DNA from: Bacteroidaceae bacterium
GTDB taxonomy: Bacteria > Bacteroidota > Bacteroidia > Bacteroidales > Bacteroidaceae
Reading direction: 5' to 3'
DNA length: 64,000 bases
NCBI GenBank assembly: GCA_030843315.1
Contig: JAUUPT010000004.1
Location: forward strand, 26,982 to 90,981
The notes under the pieces were generated by a model. The model was not told the DNA's origin. It worked only from the letters and a program-made list of their open reading frames with translations, and searched no databases. The translations under genes and the position numbers were made by a program. Within the stretch, counting starts at the first letter, position 1; every line of letters begins with the position of its first letter. Shown here in pieces: positions 27,092-35,557 of the stretch.

Positions 27092-27195
27092 CTTAAAATT
27101 TATAAGACATGAAAGCCTTCCGGCGGTTTCTATATCTCCGATTACGTTCTTGTTTCGTTCCTATTTGCCGGCAGTGTACAAATGTTCCCTAATTT

Positions 27196-27263
27196 GTGAA
27201 CAAATCCACCCTTTTAAAGTGGATGTGATGTAAAGAATAAAAGCGGAGAAACCTTTAAATTTG
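27196..27263 (+). promoter_or_regulatory. Candidate HTCS-1 site and promoter of the epimerase-GH30 gene
   Basis: TAAATTTG at 27256-27263 is a -7 element with no -33 box, as expected for an activator-dependent promoter. GTGAACAAATCCACCCTTTT at 27196-27215, 40 bases upstream, resembles the minus-strand GTGACAAACACCCCCCTTCC upstream of the large GH9 gene (23036-23055). Confidence 0.4.
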
Positions 27264-27298
27264 CGATATCCCACTGTTAACTACTAAATATCTATATT

Positions 27299-30200
27299 AT
27301 GAGAAACCATTTTATTGCTCTTCTGCTCATCGCCCTTCAGCTTTTTGCTGTCCCCGCGGCAAAGGCACAGCCTGCAGAGGCTAAAACATTGCACGACGAG
27401 ATTGTGACCGACCTGAAAACCAGTACCCTTTCTTTCTGGGTGAAACACAGCGTAGACCCTGCCGGGGGATTCTACGGCTCCTTGCGGCGCGACGGCACCC
27501 CGATACCGGATGCTCCCAAGGGCGGCGTGCTGAATGCCCGCATCCTCTGGACTTTCTCGCGGGCATACAATCTGTATGGCGACAAGATTTACCGCGAACT
27601 TGCCGACCGTGCCCAACGCTATCTGATAGACTACCTGATAGACCCGCAATACGGCGGCGTGTACTGGCTGGTGAATGCCGACGGTACCCCGCTGGATACG
27701 GACAAGCAGACCTATGCCTGCTCCTATGCCATCTACGGACTTGCCGAACACTACCGTGCCACCGGCAACCCGGAGAGCTTGCAGAAAGCCATCGAAATCT
27801 ACCGGACGATGGAGACAAAGATCAAAGACCCCGTGAAGGACGGATACATCGAATCCTTCTCCCGCGAGTGGGGCAAGCCCGAGAAGCTGGGCTATGACGG
27901 CGACGGCGTTGCCACCAAAACCATGAATACGCATATCCATGTGCTCGAAGCCTACAGCCTCTTCTATCAGGTATGGAAAGACCCGGGCCTGCGCGAGCGC
28001 CTGGCAAAGGTGCTGGACATCCTCACTACCAAGCTCTACAACCCCAAGACCCACCACCTCATCCTCTTCTGCGATTCGGACTGGAACAACCTGGACGACA
28101 TCGACTCCTACGGCCACGACATCGAAACTTCCTGGCTCTTCACCGAGGCGGCAGATGCCCTGGGCGATGCCAAGATGATAAAGCGATGCCGCAAGATAGC
28201 CCTGGACATGGTAGACACCGCCTTGAAAGAGGGCTTGAACTCAATGGGCGCCATGACCTACGAACGCCACAAAGACAAGTACCGCCGCGATGCTTCCTGG
28301 TGGTGCCAGGCGGAAACCGTGAACGGCTGCATCAATGCCTGGCAGATAAGCGGTAAGCAACATTACCTCGACACCGCCATCCGCACCTGGGAGTTCATCA
28401 AAACCCACATGATAGACAAGGAATACGGCGAATGGTTCCGCACCGTGCTCCCGGACGGCACCCCCCGCTACCAGGAGCCCAAGGCCAGCCTGTGGAACTG
28501 TCCCTACCACAACAGCCGCATGGGTTTTGAGATAGACACCCGCCTGTCTTCCGCCCTGCCTTTCTCCGCCGGAACGGAAGTGATGGCATGGAGCAACATC
28601 ACCGGCGTACGGGTAGACGGCGAACTGATAGACTTTGAATCGTCCCTGCGCGTAGGCACTCCGAAGGGAGATATGGAAATCACCGGAAAAGAACGGCAAG
28701 TCCGCCCCCGCTACCACCGCGAAGGCGACACGCAGGAAGTGACCACCACCCTGCGCGGCGTCAAGTTCCAGCAGAAAGTAACCGATAAAGACCGCGGACT
28801 GGTGGAGATATCCATCGACGCCGCCTCGGACACCACGCTGAACCAGGCCGCCTACTTCTGCCTTGAACTTGCCCCCGAGCACTATGCCGACGCCCGGATC
28901 AAGACCGGCGGCAAGAGCCTCACCATCACTTCCGCCACCCGGAAGCTCGACTTCCGGTTCAACCAATCCGTGAAAGCCACCGTGGAGAAGGGAGCGGAAA
29001 ACACCCTTGTCTACCTTCAACTGATGCCCAACTTGAAGAAAGCAGCGAAGAATCTGCTGACGATGGAACTGCGTGCCTCGGGTGTGATAGATCACTCCGA
29101 CGTCAACATCGCCCTGGACGTACAGAACCCCGGACAACTCTTCACCGGCTTCGGCGGCAACTTCCGCTTGCAGAACCCCAACGCCGACCCCAAAGTGATA
29201 GATTACTGCCTCGAAAACCTTCGCGTGGCATACGGCCGTGTGGAACTGCCGTGGCGCATTTGGGAAGCCGAAGTAGGCAAGAACCCGCTCACCGCCCCCC
29301 AAAGCGTAGCCCTGCACCAGCACGTAGAAGAAAGTATGCTGATGGCAAAACGCCTGCGGGCAATGGGTATGCCGGTGATATTGAGCTGCTGGTTCCCCCC
29401 TGCATGGGCGATAGACGGCGGTCCCGAGAGCTACGTCCGCCAGGGCGGTATCATGGCGTATCGGTTAGACCCCAAGAAGAAACAGCAGATATTCAAGTCC
29501 CTCAGCGACTATATGCTCTATGCCAAGCGCCACTACGGCGTGGAATTTTCCATGTTCTCGTTCAATGAGTCGGATATAGGCATCGACGTCCTTCATTCTC
29601 CGCAGGAGCATGCCGACTTTATCAAGGAATTCGGCGCATACATGGCGAAGCAGAACCTGCCCACCCGCCTCTTGCTGGGCGATAACTCCGATGCCACCAC
29701 CTTCGACTTCATTCTTCCGGGCCTGAACGATCCTGCCGCCCATAAGTACATCGGCGCCGTTTCGTTCCACTCCTGGAGAGGTTGCGACGATGCCACGCTG
29801 AAGAAATGGGCTGCTGCCGCCCGCCAGTTGAATGTTCCGCTGCTGATAGGCGAGGGAAGTACCGACGCGGCTGCCCACGGCTATGCCGAAATCTTCAACG
29901 AATCCACCTTTGCGCTCTATGAAATCAACCTCTATATGCGCATCTGTGCCATCTGCCAGCCGCTGTCCATCCTGCAATGGCAGTTGACGTCCGATTACTC
30001 GCTGCTTTGGGGCGACGGCATCTACGGTTCCAAGGGCCCGTTGCATCCCACGCAGCGCTTCTGGAACATGAAGCAGCTCGCCTCTACCCCCGCCGATGCG
30101 CTTGCTATTCCGCTGATCAGCAGCAAAAAGACGGTGAACTGTGCCGCCTTCGGCAACATCACCCGTGGCGAGTACGCCCTGCACATGGTGAACAACGGAG

Positions 30201-30370
30201 CCGATTGTGATGCCCTCATCACCGGCATTCCGGCAGGTGTGAAGCAATTGACGGTATATACCACCAATACCAAAGACAGTATGCGGGAGACTACCGTAAC
30301 GGTAGAGAACGGCCAGGCACGGGTACATCTGCCTGCCATCAGCTACGTCACGCTGCTGTCGGGGGATTAA
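27299..30370 (+). CDS. AGE-family 2-epimerase fused to a GH30-like glycoside hydrolase
   Basis: A 1023-residue exported protein (signal ending AKAQ). Residues ~30-415 are an N-acylglucosamine/cellobiose 2-epimerase barrel with the usual His motifs: NTHIHVLEAYS, DSYGHDIETSWL, WWCQAET and WNCPYHNSRM. Residues ~420-595 are a beta-sandwich-like linker region. Residues ~597-1023 resemble clan GH-A family GH30: GFGGNF at the start, acid Glu in SFNESDIGID (~755), and nucleophile Glu in LLIGEGSTDA (~851), with a C-terminal beta domain. Joining a C2-epimerase to a hydrolase in one secreted protein is unusual. It lies divergently next to HTCS-1 and is probably controlled by it. The GH30 assignment is by motif only. 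Confidence 0.8.
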   Translation: MRNHFIALLLIALQLFAVPAAKAQPAEAKTLHDEIVTDLKTSTLSFWVKHSVDPAGGFYGSLRRDGTPIPDAPKGGVLNARILWTFSRAYNLYGDKIYRELADRAQRYLIDYLIDPQYGGVYWLVNADGTPLDTDKQTYACSYAIYGLAEHYRATGNPESLQKAIEIYRTMETKIKDPVKDGYIESFSREWGKPEKLGYDGDGVATKTMNTHIHVLEAYSLFYQVWKDPGLRERLAKVLDILTTKLYNPKTHHLILFCDSDWNNLDDIDSYGHDIETSWLFTEAADALGDAKMIKRCRKIALDMVDTALKEGLNSMGAMTYERHKDKYRRDASWWCQAETVNGCINAWQISGKQHYLDTAIRTWEFIKTHMIDKEYGEWFRTVLPDGTPRYQEPKASLWNCPYHNSRMGFEIDTRLSSALPFSAGTEVMAWSNITGVRVDGELIDFESSLRVGTPKGDMEITGKERQVRPRYHREGDTQEVTTTLRGVKFQQKVTDKDRGLVEISIDAASDTTLNQAAYFCLELAPEHYADARIKTGGKSLTITSATRKLDFRFNQSVKATVEKGAENTLVYLQLMPNLKKAAKNLLTMELRASGVIDHSDVNIALDVQNPGQLFTGFGGNFRLQNPNADPKVIDYCLENLRVAYGRVELPWRIWEAEVGKNPLTAPQSVALHQHVEESMLMAKRLRAMGMPVILSCWFPPAWAIDGGPESYVRQGGIMAYRLDPKKKQQIFKSLSDYMLYAKRHYGVEFSMFSFNESDIGIDVLHSPQEHADFIKEFGAYMAKQNLPTRLLLGDNSDATTFDFILPGLNDPAAHKYIGAVSFHSWRGCDDATLKKWAAAARQLNVPLLIGEGSTDAAAHGYAEIFNESTFALYEINLYMRICAICQPLSILQWQLTSDYSLLWGDGIYGSKGPLHPTQRFWNMKQLASTPADALAIPLISSKKTVNCAAFGNITRGEYALHMVNNGADCDALITGIPAGVKQLTVYTTNTKDSMRETTVTVENGQARVHLPAISYVTLLSGD

Positions 30371-30373
30371 AGC

Positions 30374-30450
30374 ACCTATAGTCGCGGCGTGCTGCGTCTA
30401 TAGTTCCAGCACGCTGCATCTATAGATCCAGCGCGCGGCATCTATAGATG
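30374..30450. repeat. 22-bp tandem repeat array B (ATCTATAGAT core)
   Basis: Four units with core starts at 30374, 30396, 30418 and 30440, exactly 22 bp apart; the last two have the perfect core ATCTATAGAT and the first two are degenerate. It begins just after the stop of the epimerase-GH30 gene and has the same consensus as arrays A and C. The remaining bases to 30604 are AT-rich with no clear signal. Confidence 0.85.
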
Positions 30451-30604
30451 CCCCAAATTGTTTATTTACACGTGATATGTGGCCCTTTCCCGCCATTGCG
30501 GCGGAAATGTTCGTTTATACGTTTTATTATAATAAAACAAGGAAATCATTGTATACTTGTTCACTTATTCGTTATCTTTGTAGAGTGAAACATTTATATA
30601 AATC

Positions 30605-30986
30605 ATGCCGGAAAAAAGAAAGTTTGTTCGTCAGATAGTCGTATATGCTAATTACTTTAAGGAGTTTAGGAAAACATTGCCTCGTGAAGCATTGCGCAAG
30701 ACTTATCAGATATTTACCTATATTATGACTTTGGAACAGATACCGGAGAAATATCTGAAAGCGATTACTAATGTACAAGGACTTTTTTGAAATTCGTGTA
30801 GAAGCTAACGGCAACATTTATCGTATATTCTGCTGTATGGATAATGGGAACCTGGTGGTTCTGTTTAATGGTTTTCAAAAGAAAACACAGAAAACACCTT
30901 CTGCAGAAATAAAGCGAGCAAAGATGATTATGAATGAATACTTTTCTAATAAAAAAACGGAAGGAGAAATAAGCAATGAAAAATGA
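30605..30986 (+). pseudogene. HigB/RelE-type toxin, frameshifted at a T6 run
   Basis: Two overlapping frames make one protein of the Bacteroides RelE/HigB (Gp49-like) family. The first part runs from ATG 30605 (YANYFKEFRKTLP) to a TGA at 30788-30790. The second, in the +1 frame, continues as FEIRVEANGNIYRIF and NLVVLFNGFQKKTQKTP, the diagnostic toxin core, to 30986. The break lies in ACTTTTTTGAA: with five T instead of six the reading is continuous (GLFEIR). It could be a decayed gene, a sequencing error, or recoding, since TTT TGA resembles a +1 shift site. The antitoxin gene overlaps its end by 11 bases. Confidence 0.8.
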
Positions 30987-31284
30987 AAATCCAAAAGCAT
31001 GGGGATGTACTCCCATTGAAGACCTGATTGCCGAAGATTTTGGCGAACCGGGAACTGCTGAGCGTGAAGAGTTTGAAAATAGTTGCGACGCCTTCATCAT
31101 TGGTGAACAACTTAAACTTGAACGTCTTAAAGCCGGCATGACGCAAGAACAGCTTGCTGCCAAAATAGGCACAAAGAAAAGCTATATCTCGCGTATCGAA
31201 AACGGCCATGCAGACGTCCAACTCTCTACCTTATATAAAATATTTCAAGGATTGGGTCGGAGAGTCAGCCTCACTATTTTGTAA
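30976..31284 (+). CDS. HigA-type antitoxin (XRE-family HTH)
   Basis: A 102-residue protein with an HTH_3 domain at residues ~48-100 (LKAGMTQEQLAAKIGTKKSY, then ISRIENGHADVQLSTL). The N-terminal half is acidic and probably wraps the toxin. It starts inside the last codons of the toxin reading frame and is followed by a strong terminator, so toxin and antitoxin form one unit in HigBA order. It probably represses its own operon. The antitoxin frame is intact although the toxin frame is broken. Confidence 0.85.
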   Translation: MKNENPKAWGCTPIEDLIAEDFGEPGTAEREEFENSCDAFIIGEQLKLERLKAGMTQEQLAAKIGTKKSYISRIENGHADVQLSTLYKIFQGLGRRVSLTIL

Positions 31285-31310
31285 TAACTGCTTTGTAGAA
31301 GGAACATATA

Positions 31311-31339
31311 GCGGCGGATAAACATATCCGCCGCTTTTT
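31311..31339 (+). terminator. Terminator of the toxin-antitoxin unit
   Basis: GCGGCGGATA (31311-31320), loop AACA, and TATCCGCCGC (31325-31334) are followed by five T. It also separates the unit from the converging HTCS-2 gene. Confidence 0.85.
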
Positions 31340-31362
31340 AGTATCAGGATTTTCAATCCGCC

Positions 31363-34300
31363 TTAATTTTCCTCTCCCTTTCCCCCTTCCTGCTGCCTCA
31401 TAAACTCCGACGGACTCATATTGAATTCTTCCTTGAAGTGCTTGGAGAATACCTTTGGCGAGTTATATCCCAGCGTATAGGCAATCTCTGCCACTTGCAT
31501 CTGGCTTTCCGTGAGGAGTTGCTGCGCACGCTTCATGCGGATGGTGCGGATGAATTCGATGGGTTTCTTTCCCGTAATCTTGATCATCTTCTTGTAGAAG
31601 TAGCTGCGGGAGATGTTCAGGCTGCTGGCAAGCTCTTCTACCGAAAACTCCGTCTCGCTGATGTTGTCTTCTACAATCTGAATGGCTTTCTCTACCAACT
31701 GCTGGTCCAGCGGAGTAATCGTAATCCGGCTGGGCTCTATCCTTATCTCGCGGCTGAAAAGTTCCTGCCTCTTCGCCGTCATCTCTATAATCTTGTTGAT
31801 GCGTAGCTTCAGCACTCCCATGTTGAAAGGCTTGGTGATGTAATCGTCCGCTCCTACGCTGAGGCCTTCCAGTTGGTGCTCCTCGCTTGCCTTGGCGGTG
31901 AGCAGGATGATGGGGATATGCGAGTAGCGTATGTCGTTCTTGATGGTGGCACAGAGTTCCAGTCCGTCCATCTCGGGCATCATGATGTCGCTGACTACCA
32001 GGTCGACGTCCTCCTTCTCCAGTACGCCCAATGCCTGCTTGCCGTTCATCGCCTTCAGCACATGATACTGCTTCGACAGGCTCTCGGAAAGGAACTTGAT
32101 GAAGTCGTAGTTATCATCTACCAGCAGGATAGTGAACGGATGGTCTTCATCTTCTGTGCTGTGCATGTCTTCTATCTCCACCTCGGCGCTATTGTTCTGG
32201 TGCAGCGGGATGGTGATGACGAATACCGCGCCGCAAGGCTGGTTATCCCTGACATTGATGCTGCCCTGGTGCATCTTGACATACTCCGACACAATGTGCA
32301 GCCCGATGCCGCTGCCTCCCTTGCTGGACTGCGTCTTGTCCGACTGGTAGAACCGCTGGAATACCTTCTCTTTGGCGGCATTGTCTATGCCGCATCCGGT
32401 ATCGGCAAAGGTCAGTTCGAGGTTGCTGCCCACTACCTTTACATTCAGCGAGATGCTTCCCTTGTTGGGGGTGAACTTGAAGGCATTGGACAGGATGTTG
32501 GTGGTTATCTTGCGTATCTTGTCGTAGTCGAAGTCCATGAAGATGGAATGCTTGGGCCCGCTGAAGGTGTAGGTGATGTTCCGCTTCTGCGCCACAGGGT
32601 CGAAGGAGTGGAATATCTCGCTCAGGATGATGAGGATATCGTCGTGCCTGCACCTCAGGCTCTCGGCATTGGCATCCAGTTTGCGGAAGTCGAGCAACTG
32701 GTTTATCAGTTCCAGCAGGTAGTCGGCATTCTGCTTCACCATGTCCAGTATGCCTTTGCGGTGTTCGGGGTAGTTCTCGAAGAACTCTTCGAGGGGGTTG
32801 ATGATGAGCGATAGCGGGGTGCGCAGCTCGTGGCTGATATTGGCAAAGAATTGCAGCTTCATGTTGCTTACCTTCTGCTGGCGTTCGTTCTCTTGCTCGA
32901 TGGCTTGGAGCACTTCTTTCTCTTTGTGGCGCATGCGCAGGAAGCGGACGATGAAGGCAGCCAGTGAAAGGACGATGCAGATGTAGATGGTGTACGCCCA
33001 CCAGGTGCACCACCACGGCGGGAGGACGATAATCTTGAGGTTCTTCTCGTTGGGGCTCCAGATGCCTTGCGAGTTGCATACTTTCACCGACAAGGTGTAG
33101 TTGCCGGGTGGCAGCATGGAGAGGTTGACCTTGTTGTTCTCGGCATAAATCCAGTTGGCGTGGCTTTGGTCTATTTTGTAGGCGTACTTTATCTTGTCCG
33201 GCTCCACGAGGTCCAGTGCCGAGAAGGACAGGGTGAAGGAGTTGTTCTCTTCGGTGAAGGTCAGGGTTTGGGTGCATTCCAGCGAATTGCCTTTGAGCAT
33301 ATCGTCAAGGGATGCTCCCGACTTTATGTCCAGCCCGGTCAGGTAGATTTCGGTGTTATAGTCGGTGGATAGAATCTCCTGCGGGATGATGGTCTGGAAT
33401 CCTTTGGGAGTACCTATCAGGATGTTGCCGTTGTTCAGTTTGAGGATGGCGTGCACGTTGGTGTCGTTGCATATCAGTCCGTCGGCTACGGAATAGTTGA
33501 CGATGGAGCATACGCCGTTCGTCAGCTGGATGCGCGAAATACCGTTGCCCGTGCCAATCCACATCTGCTTGTTGTTGTCCTCTACAATGGCGCGCACCAG
33601 GTTGGCGGCAAGCCCGTCTTTCTGGTCGATGAAGTGGATGGAGTCGGTCTTTTGGTCCCAGATGCTCAGGCCGTGGGGATGGCCCACCCAGATGAGGTCG
33701 CGGCTGTCTTTGTAGACGGTCAGCATATAGCTCTCCTTGAAGCGGCTGTTATGCGCGTAGATGTTGTATGCCTGGGTTTCGGTGTCTATGATAATCAGCC
33801 CGCCGCTGGTGGCTACATAGAGGTGGCGGTCGTTGTCGTAGAACATATCGCGCATGAAGAACTCTTCGGGACGGTAGAGGATGGTATCGAACTGCCCGGT
33901 GTCGGGGTTGAGGCGCTGTATGTATCCCCGCATGGTGCCTATCCATACGTATCCGTGCTTATCCACTTCTACGGTATATACATTGTTTTCGAGAAGCTGG
34001 CTGTTGGCGGTGGTATATTGCCTGATCTGTCCTTTGGAGTAGCATAGCAGGCCTTTCTGGTAGGTGCCTATCCATAGCCGGTCTTTGGAGTCGATGGCGA
34101 GGTCAACTACGATATTGGCGGGAGTGGGTACCTTCTCATACAGGTCGGTCTTGAGCGACTGGCGTATCAGGCCCGTGCCGTCCGTTCCGTAGTAGATGCA
34201 GTCGTGGGCGTCGTCTTTGCAGAAGGTCAGCACGTCGTCGTAGTCCAGGGACTTGTGGCTCAGTATGATTTGCGACATAGGGCTGTAGTAGGAGACGCCG

Positions 34301-35295
34301 TGCTTGAAGTTGCCCAGCCACACGATGCCGTCCTGATCCTGATAGATGGTGCTCAGGTTGTTGCTGGCAATGGTGTGGGGCTTCAACGGGTTGTGTACAA
34401 GGTTGGTCAGCGACTTGCTGAGGGTGTTGTAGATGAACAATCCTTTGTGGCTGGTGAGTATCCATACGTTGCCGTCGCCCAGGTCGAGGATGCGCTGTAC
34501 CCGGTTGTATTGCATCTCTTGGGCGTTGTCCAGGTTGATATCATCCCATTGCAGGGAGGTGTTGTTCTTGTGCAGCAGCAGGCTGTTCTGGAAGGTATAT
34601 ACCCATAGGCTTTCGCTGCGGTCTACGTACACGTAGGGCTCTTGGTTTTCGAGCAGGGGGTGGTAGGAGGCGGGAAGGGGAATTTCCCTGGCTTCGGAGG
34701 TCTGCTTGTTGATGCCGTACAGGGTGCCGTTGGAGTACATCACATAGATATACTGTGCGCCGATGGATATATTGGATACCTTCTCCGTCTGCAATGAAAA
34801 GACCTTGATGGAACTGGTACCCGTATTCTGAATGTAGAGTTTGGACGGGTCGTAAGCCCAGAACTCACCGTTCTCCGTCTTGCCTACCCGGAGGATATTC
34901 TTGGCAGGTATCTTCTGCTTCTCAAGCACTTGCTTGTAGTCGTTGTTGAACTTCCCGGTGTTGTAGTCGTATATACTATATCCATTGGACATCCTGACCC
35001 ATATATTGCCGTCTACCCCTTCGAATATTTCGCTGATAGCATCATTCGGCAGTTCCGAGTTGTTGCGGTAGTATCGCTGGAAGGAGTAACCGTCGTATTT
35101 GTTAAGCCCCGATTCTGTTCCTATCCACAGGAAGCCCCTGCTATCCCTGAATATACTCCGGACACTATTGTTGGAGAGTCCTTCGGTAGTAGAGAGCTGT
35201 TTGAACATGACAGCGGGTGGAGCTTCGGCGGAATTTCCGAAAGTTGCAGTGACGAGGCACAGGTTGCATATAAGGATCAGAAGTAGCTGTTTCAT
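31363..35295 (-). CDS. Hybrid two-component system sensor/regulator (HTCS-2)
   Basis: A 1310-residue HTCS built like HTCS-1 and clearly its paralogue (QLSTTEGLSNNSVRSIFRDS near the N-terminus). It has a signal peptide, propeller sensor to ~690, Y_Y_Y domain (~700-770), membrane segment near 780, phosphoacceptor His in SHELRTP (~821), HATPase (GCGIDNAAKEK), receiver Asp in SDIMMPEMDG (~1102) and AraC HTH at the C-terminus. It faces away from the GH31-SusC-SusD operon and probably activates it. Its -7 element (TAAGTTTG on the minus strand) is at 35339-35346. Confidence 0.93.
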   Translation of the reverse strand: MKQLLLILICNLCLVTATFGNSAEAPPAVMFKQLSTTEGLSNNSVRSIFRDSRGFLWIGTESGLNKYDGYSFQRYYRNNSELPNDAISEIFEGVDGNIWVRMSNGYSIYDYNTGKFNNDYKQVLEKQKIPAKNILRVGKTENGEFWAYDPSKLYIQNTGTSSIKVFSLQTEKVSNISIGAQYIYVMYSNGTLYGINKQTSEAREIPLPASYHPLLENQEPYVYVDRSESLWVYTFQNSLLLHKNNTSLQWDDINLDNAQEMQYNRVQRILDLGDGNVWILTSHKGLFIYNTLSKSLTNLVHNPLKPHTIASNNLSTIYQDQDGIVWLGNFKHGVSYYSPMSQIILSHKSLDYDDVLTFCKDDAHDCIYYGTDGTGLIRQSLKTDLYEKVPTPANIVVDLAIDSKDRLWIGTYQKGLLCYSKGQIRQYTTANSQLLENNVYTVEVDKHGYVWIGTMRGYIQRLNPDTGQFDTILYRPEEFFMRDMFYDNDRHLYVATSGGLIIIDTETQAYNIYAHNSRFKESYMLTVYKDSRDLIWVGHPHGLSIWDQKTDSIHFIDQKDGLAANLVRAIVEDNNKQMWIGTGNGISRIQLTNGVCSIVNYSVADGLICNDTNVHAILKLNNGNILIGTPKGFQTIIPQEILSTDYNTEIYLTGLDIKSGASLDDMLKGNSLECTQTLTFTEENNSFTLSFSALDLVEPDKIKYAYKIDQSHANWIYAENNKVNLSMLPPGNYTLSVKVCNSQGIWSPNEKNLKIIVLPPWWCTWWAYTIYICIVLSLAAFIVRFLRMRHKEKEVLQAIEQENERQQKVSNMKLQFFANISHELRTPLSLIINPLEEFFENYPEHRKGILDMVKQNADYLLELINQLLDFRKLDANAESLRCRHDDILIILSEIFHSFDPVAQKRNITYTFSGPKHSIFMDFDYDKIRKITTNILSNAFKFTPNKGSISLNVKVVGSNLELTFADTGCGIDNAAKEKVFQRFYQSDKTQSSKGGSGIGLHIVSEYVKMHQGSINVRDNQPCGAVFVITIPLHQNNSAEVEIEDMHSTEDEDHPFTILLVDDNYDFIKFLSESLSKQYHVLKAMNGKQALGVLEKEDVDLVVSDIMMPEMDGLELCATIKNDIRYSHIPIILLTAKASEEHQLEGLSVGADDYITKPFNMGVLKLRINKIIEMTAKRQELFSREIRIEPSRITITPLDQQLVEKAIQIVEDNISETEFSVEELASSLNISRSYFYKKMIKITGKKPIEFIRTIRMKRAQQLLTESQMQVAEIAYTLGYNSPKVFSKHFKEEFNMSPSEFMRQQEGGKGEEN

Positions 35296-35437
35296 AGTAT
35301 TTCCTTTCTTGGATGGATTAGCAATAATGTTGCATTTGCAAACTTAGGCATAATCATCCGAACGAACAAGAGGGCGCTCTGCTATCGTCCGGTGGCTATA
35401 TCCTTCGTTTGGTGAAAAAGAGTGCACAATTTGTTTC

Positions 35438-35528
35438 CTACCCCTCTAAAAGCTTTCCGAAGAAACAAAAGCAGGTCTTATAAAACTCTTTTCCGGCATC
35501 TGTATCTTATAAATAGAAGATACATTTG
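35438..35528 (+). promoter_or_regulatory. Promoter of the GH31-SusC-SusD operon
   Basis: TACATTTG at 35521-35528 is a TAnnTTTG element without a -33 box, again suggesting an activator. CTACCCCTCTAAAAG at 35438-35452 resembles CCACCCTTTTAAAG upstream of the epimerase-GH30 gene and is a weak HTCS-site candidate. The 262-base gap shows no other feature apart from the HTCS-2 promoter. Confidence 0.4.
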
Positions 35529-35557
35529 CTGCCAGGAAATTTTAAATATCTGATATT

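Noticed and set aside
28241..29323. 360-codon minus-strand frame inside the epimerase-GH30 gene
   Set aside because: Opposite a clear enzyme with intact motifs, no signal or domain, no promoter.
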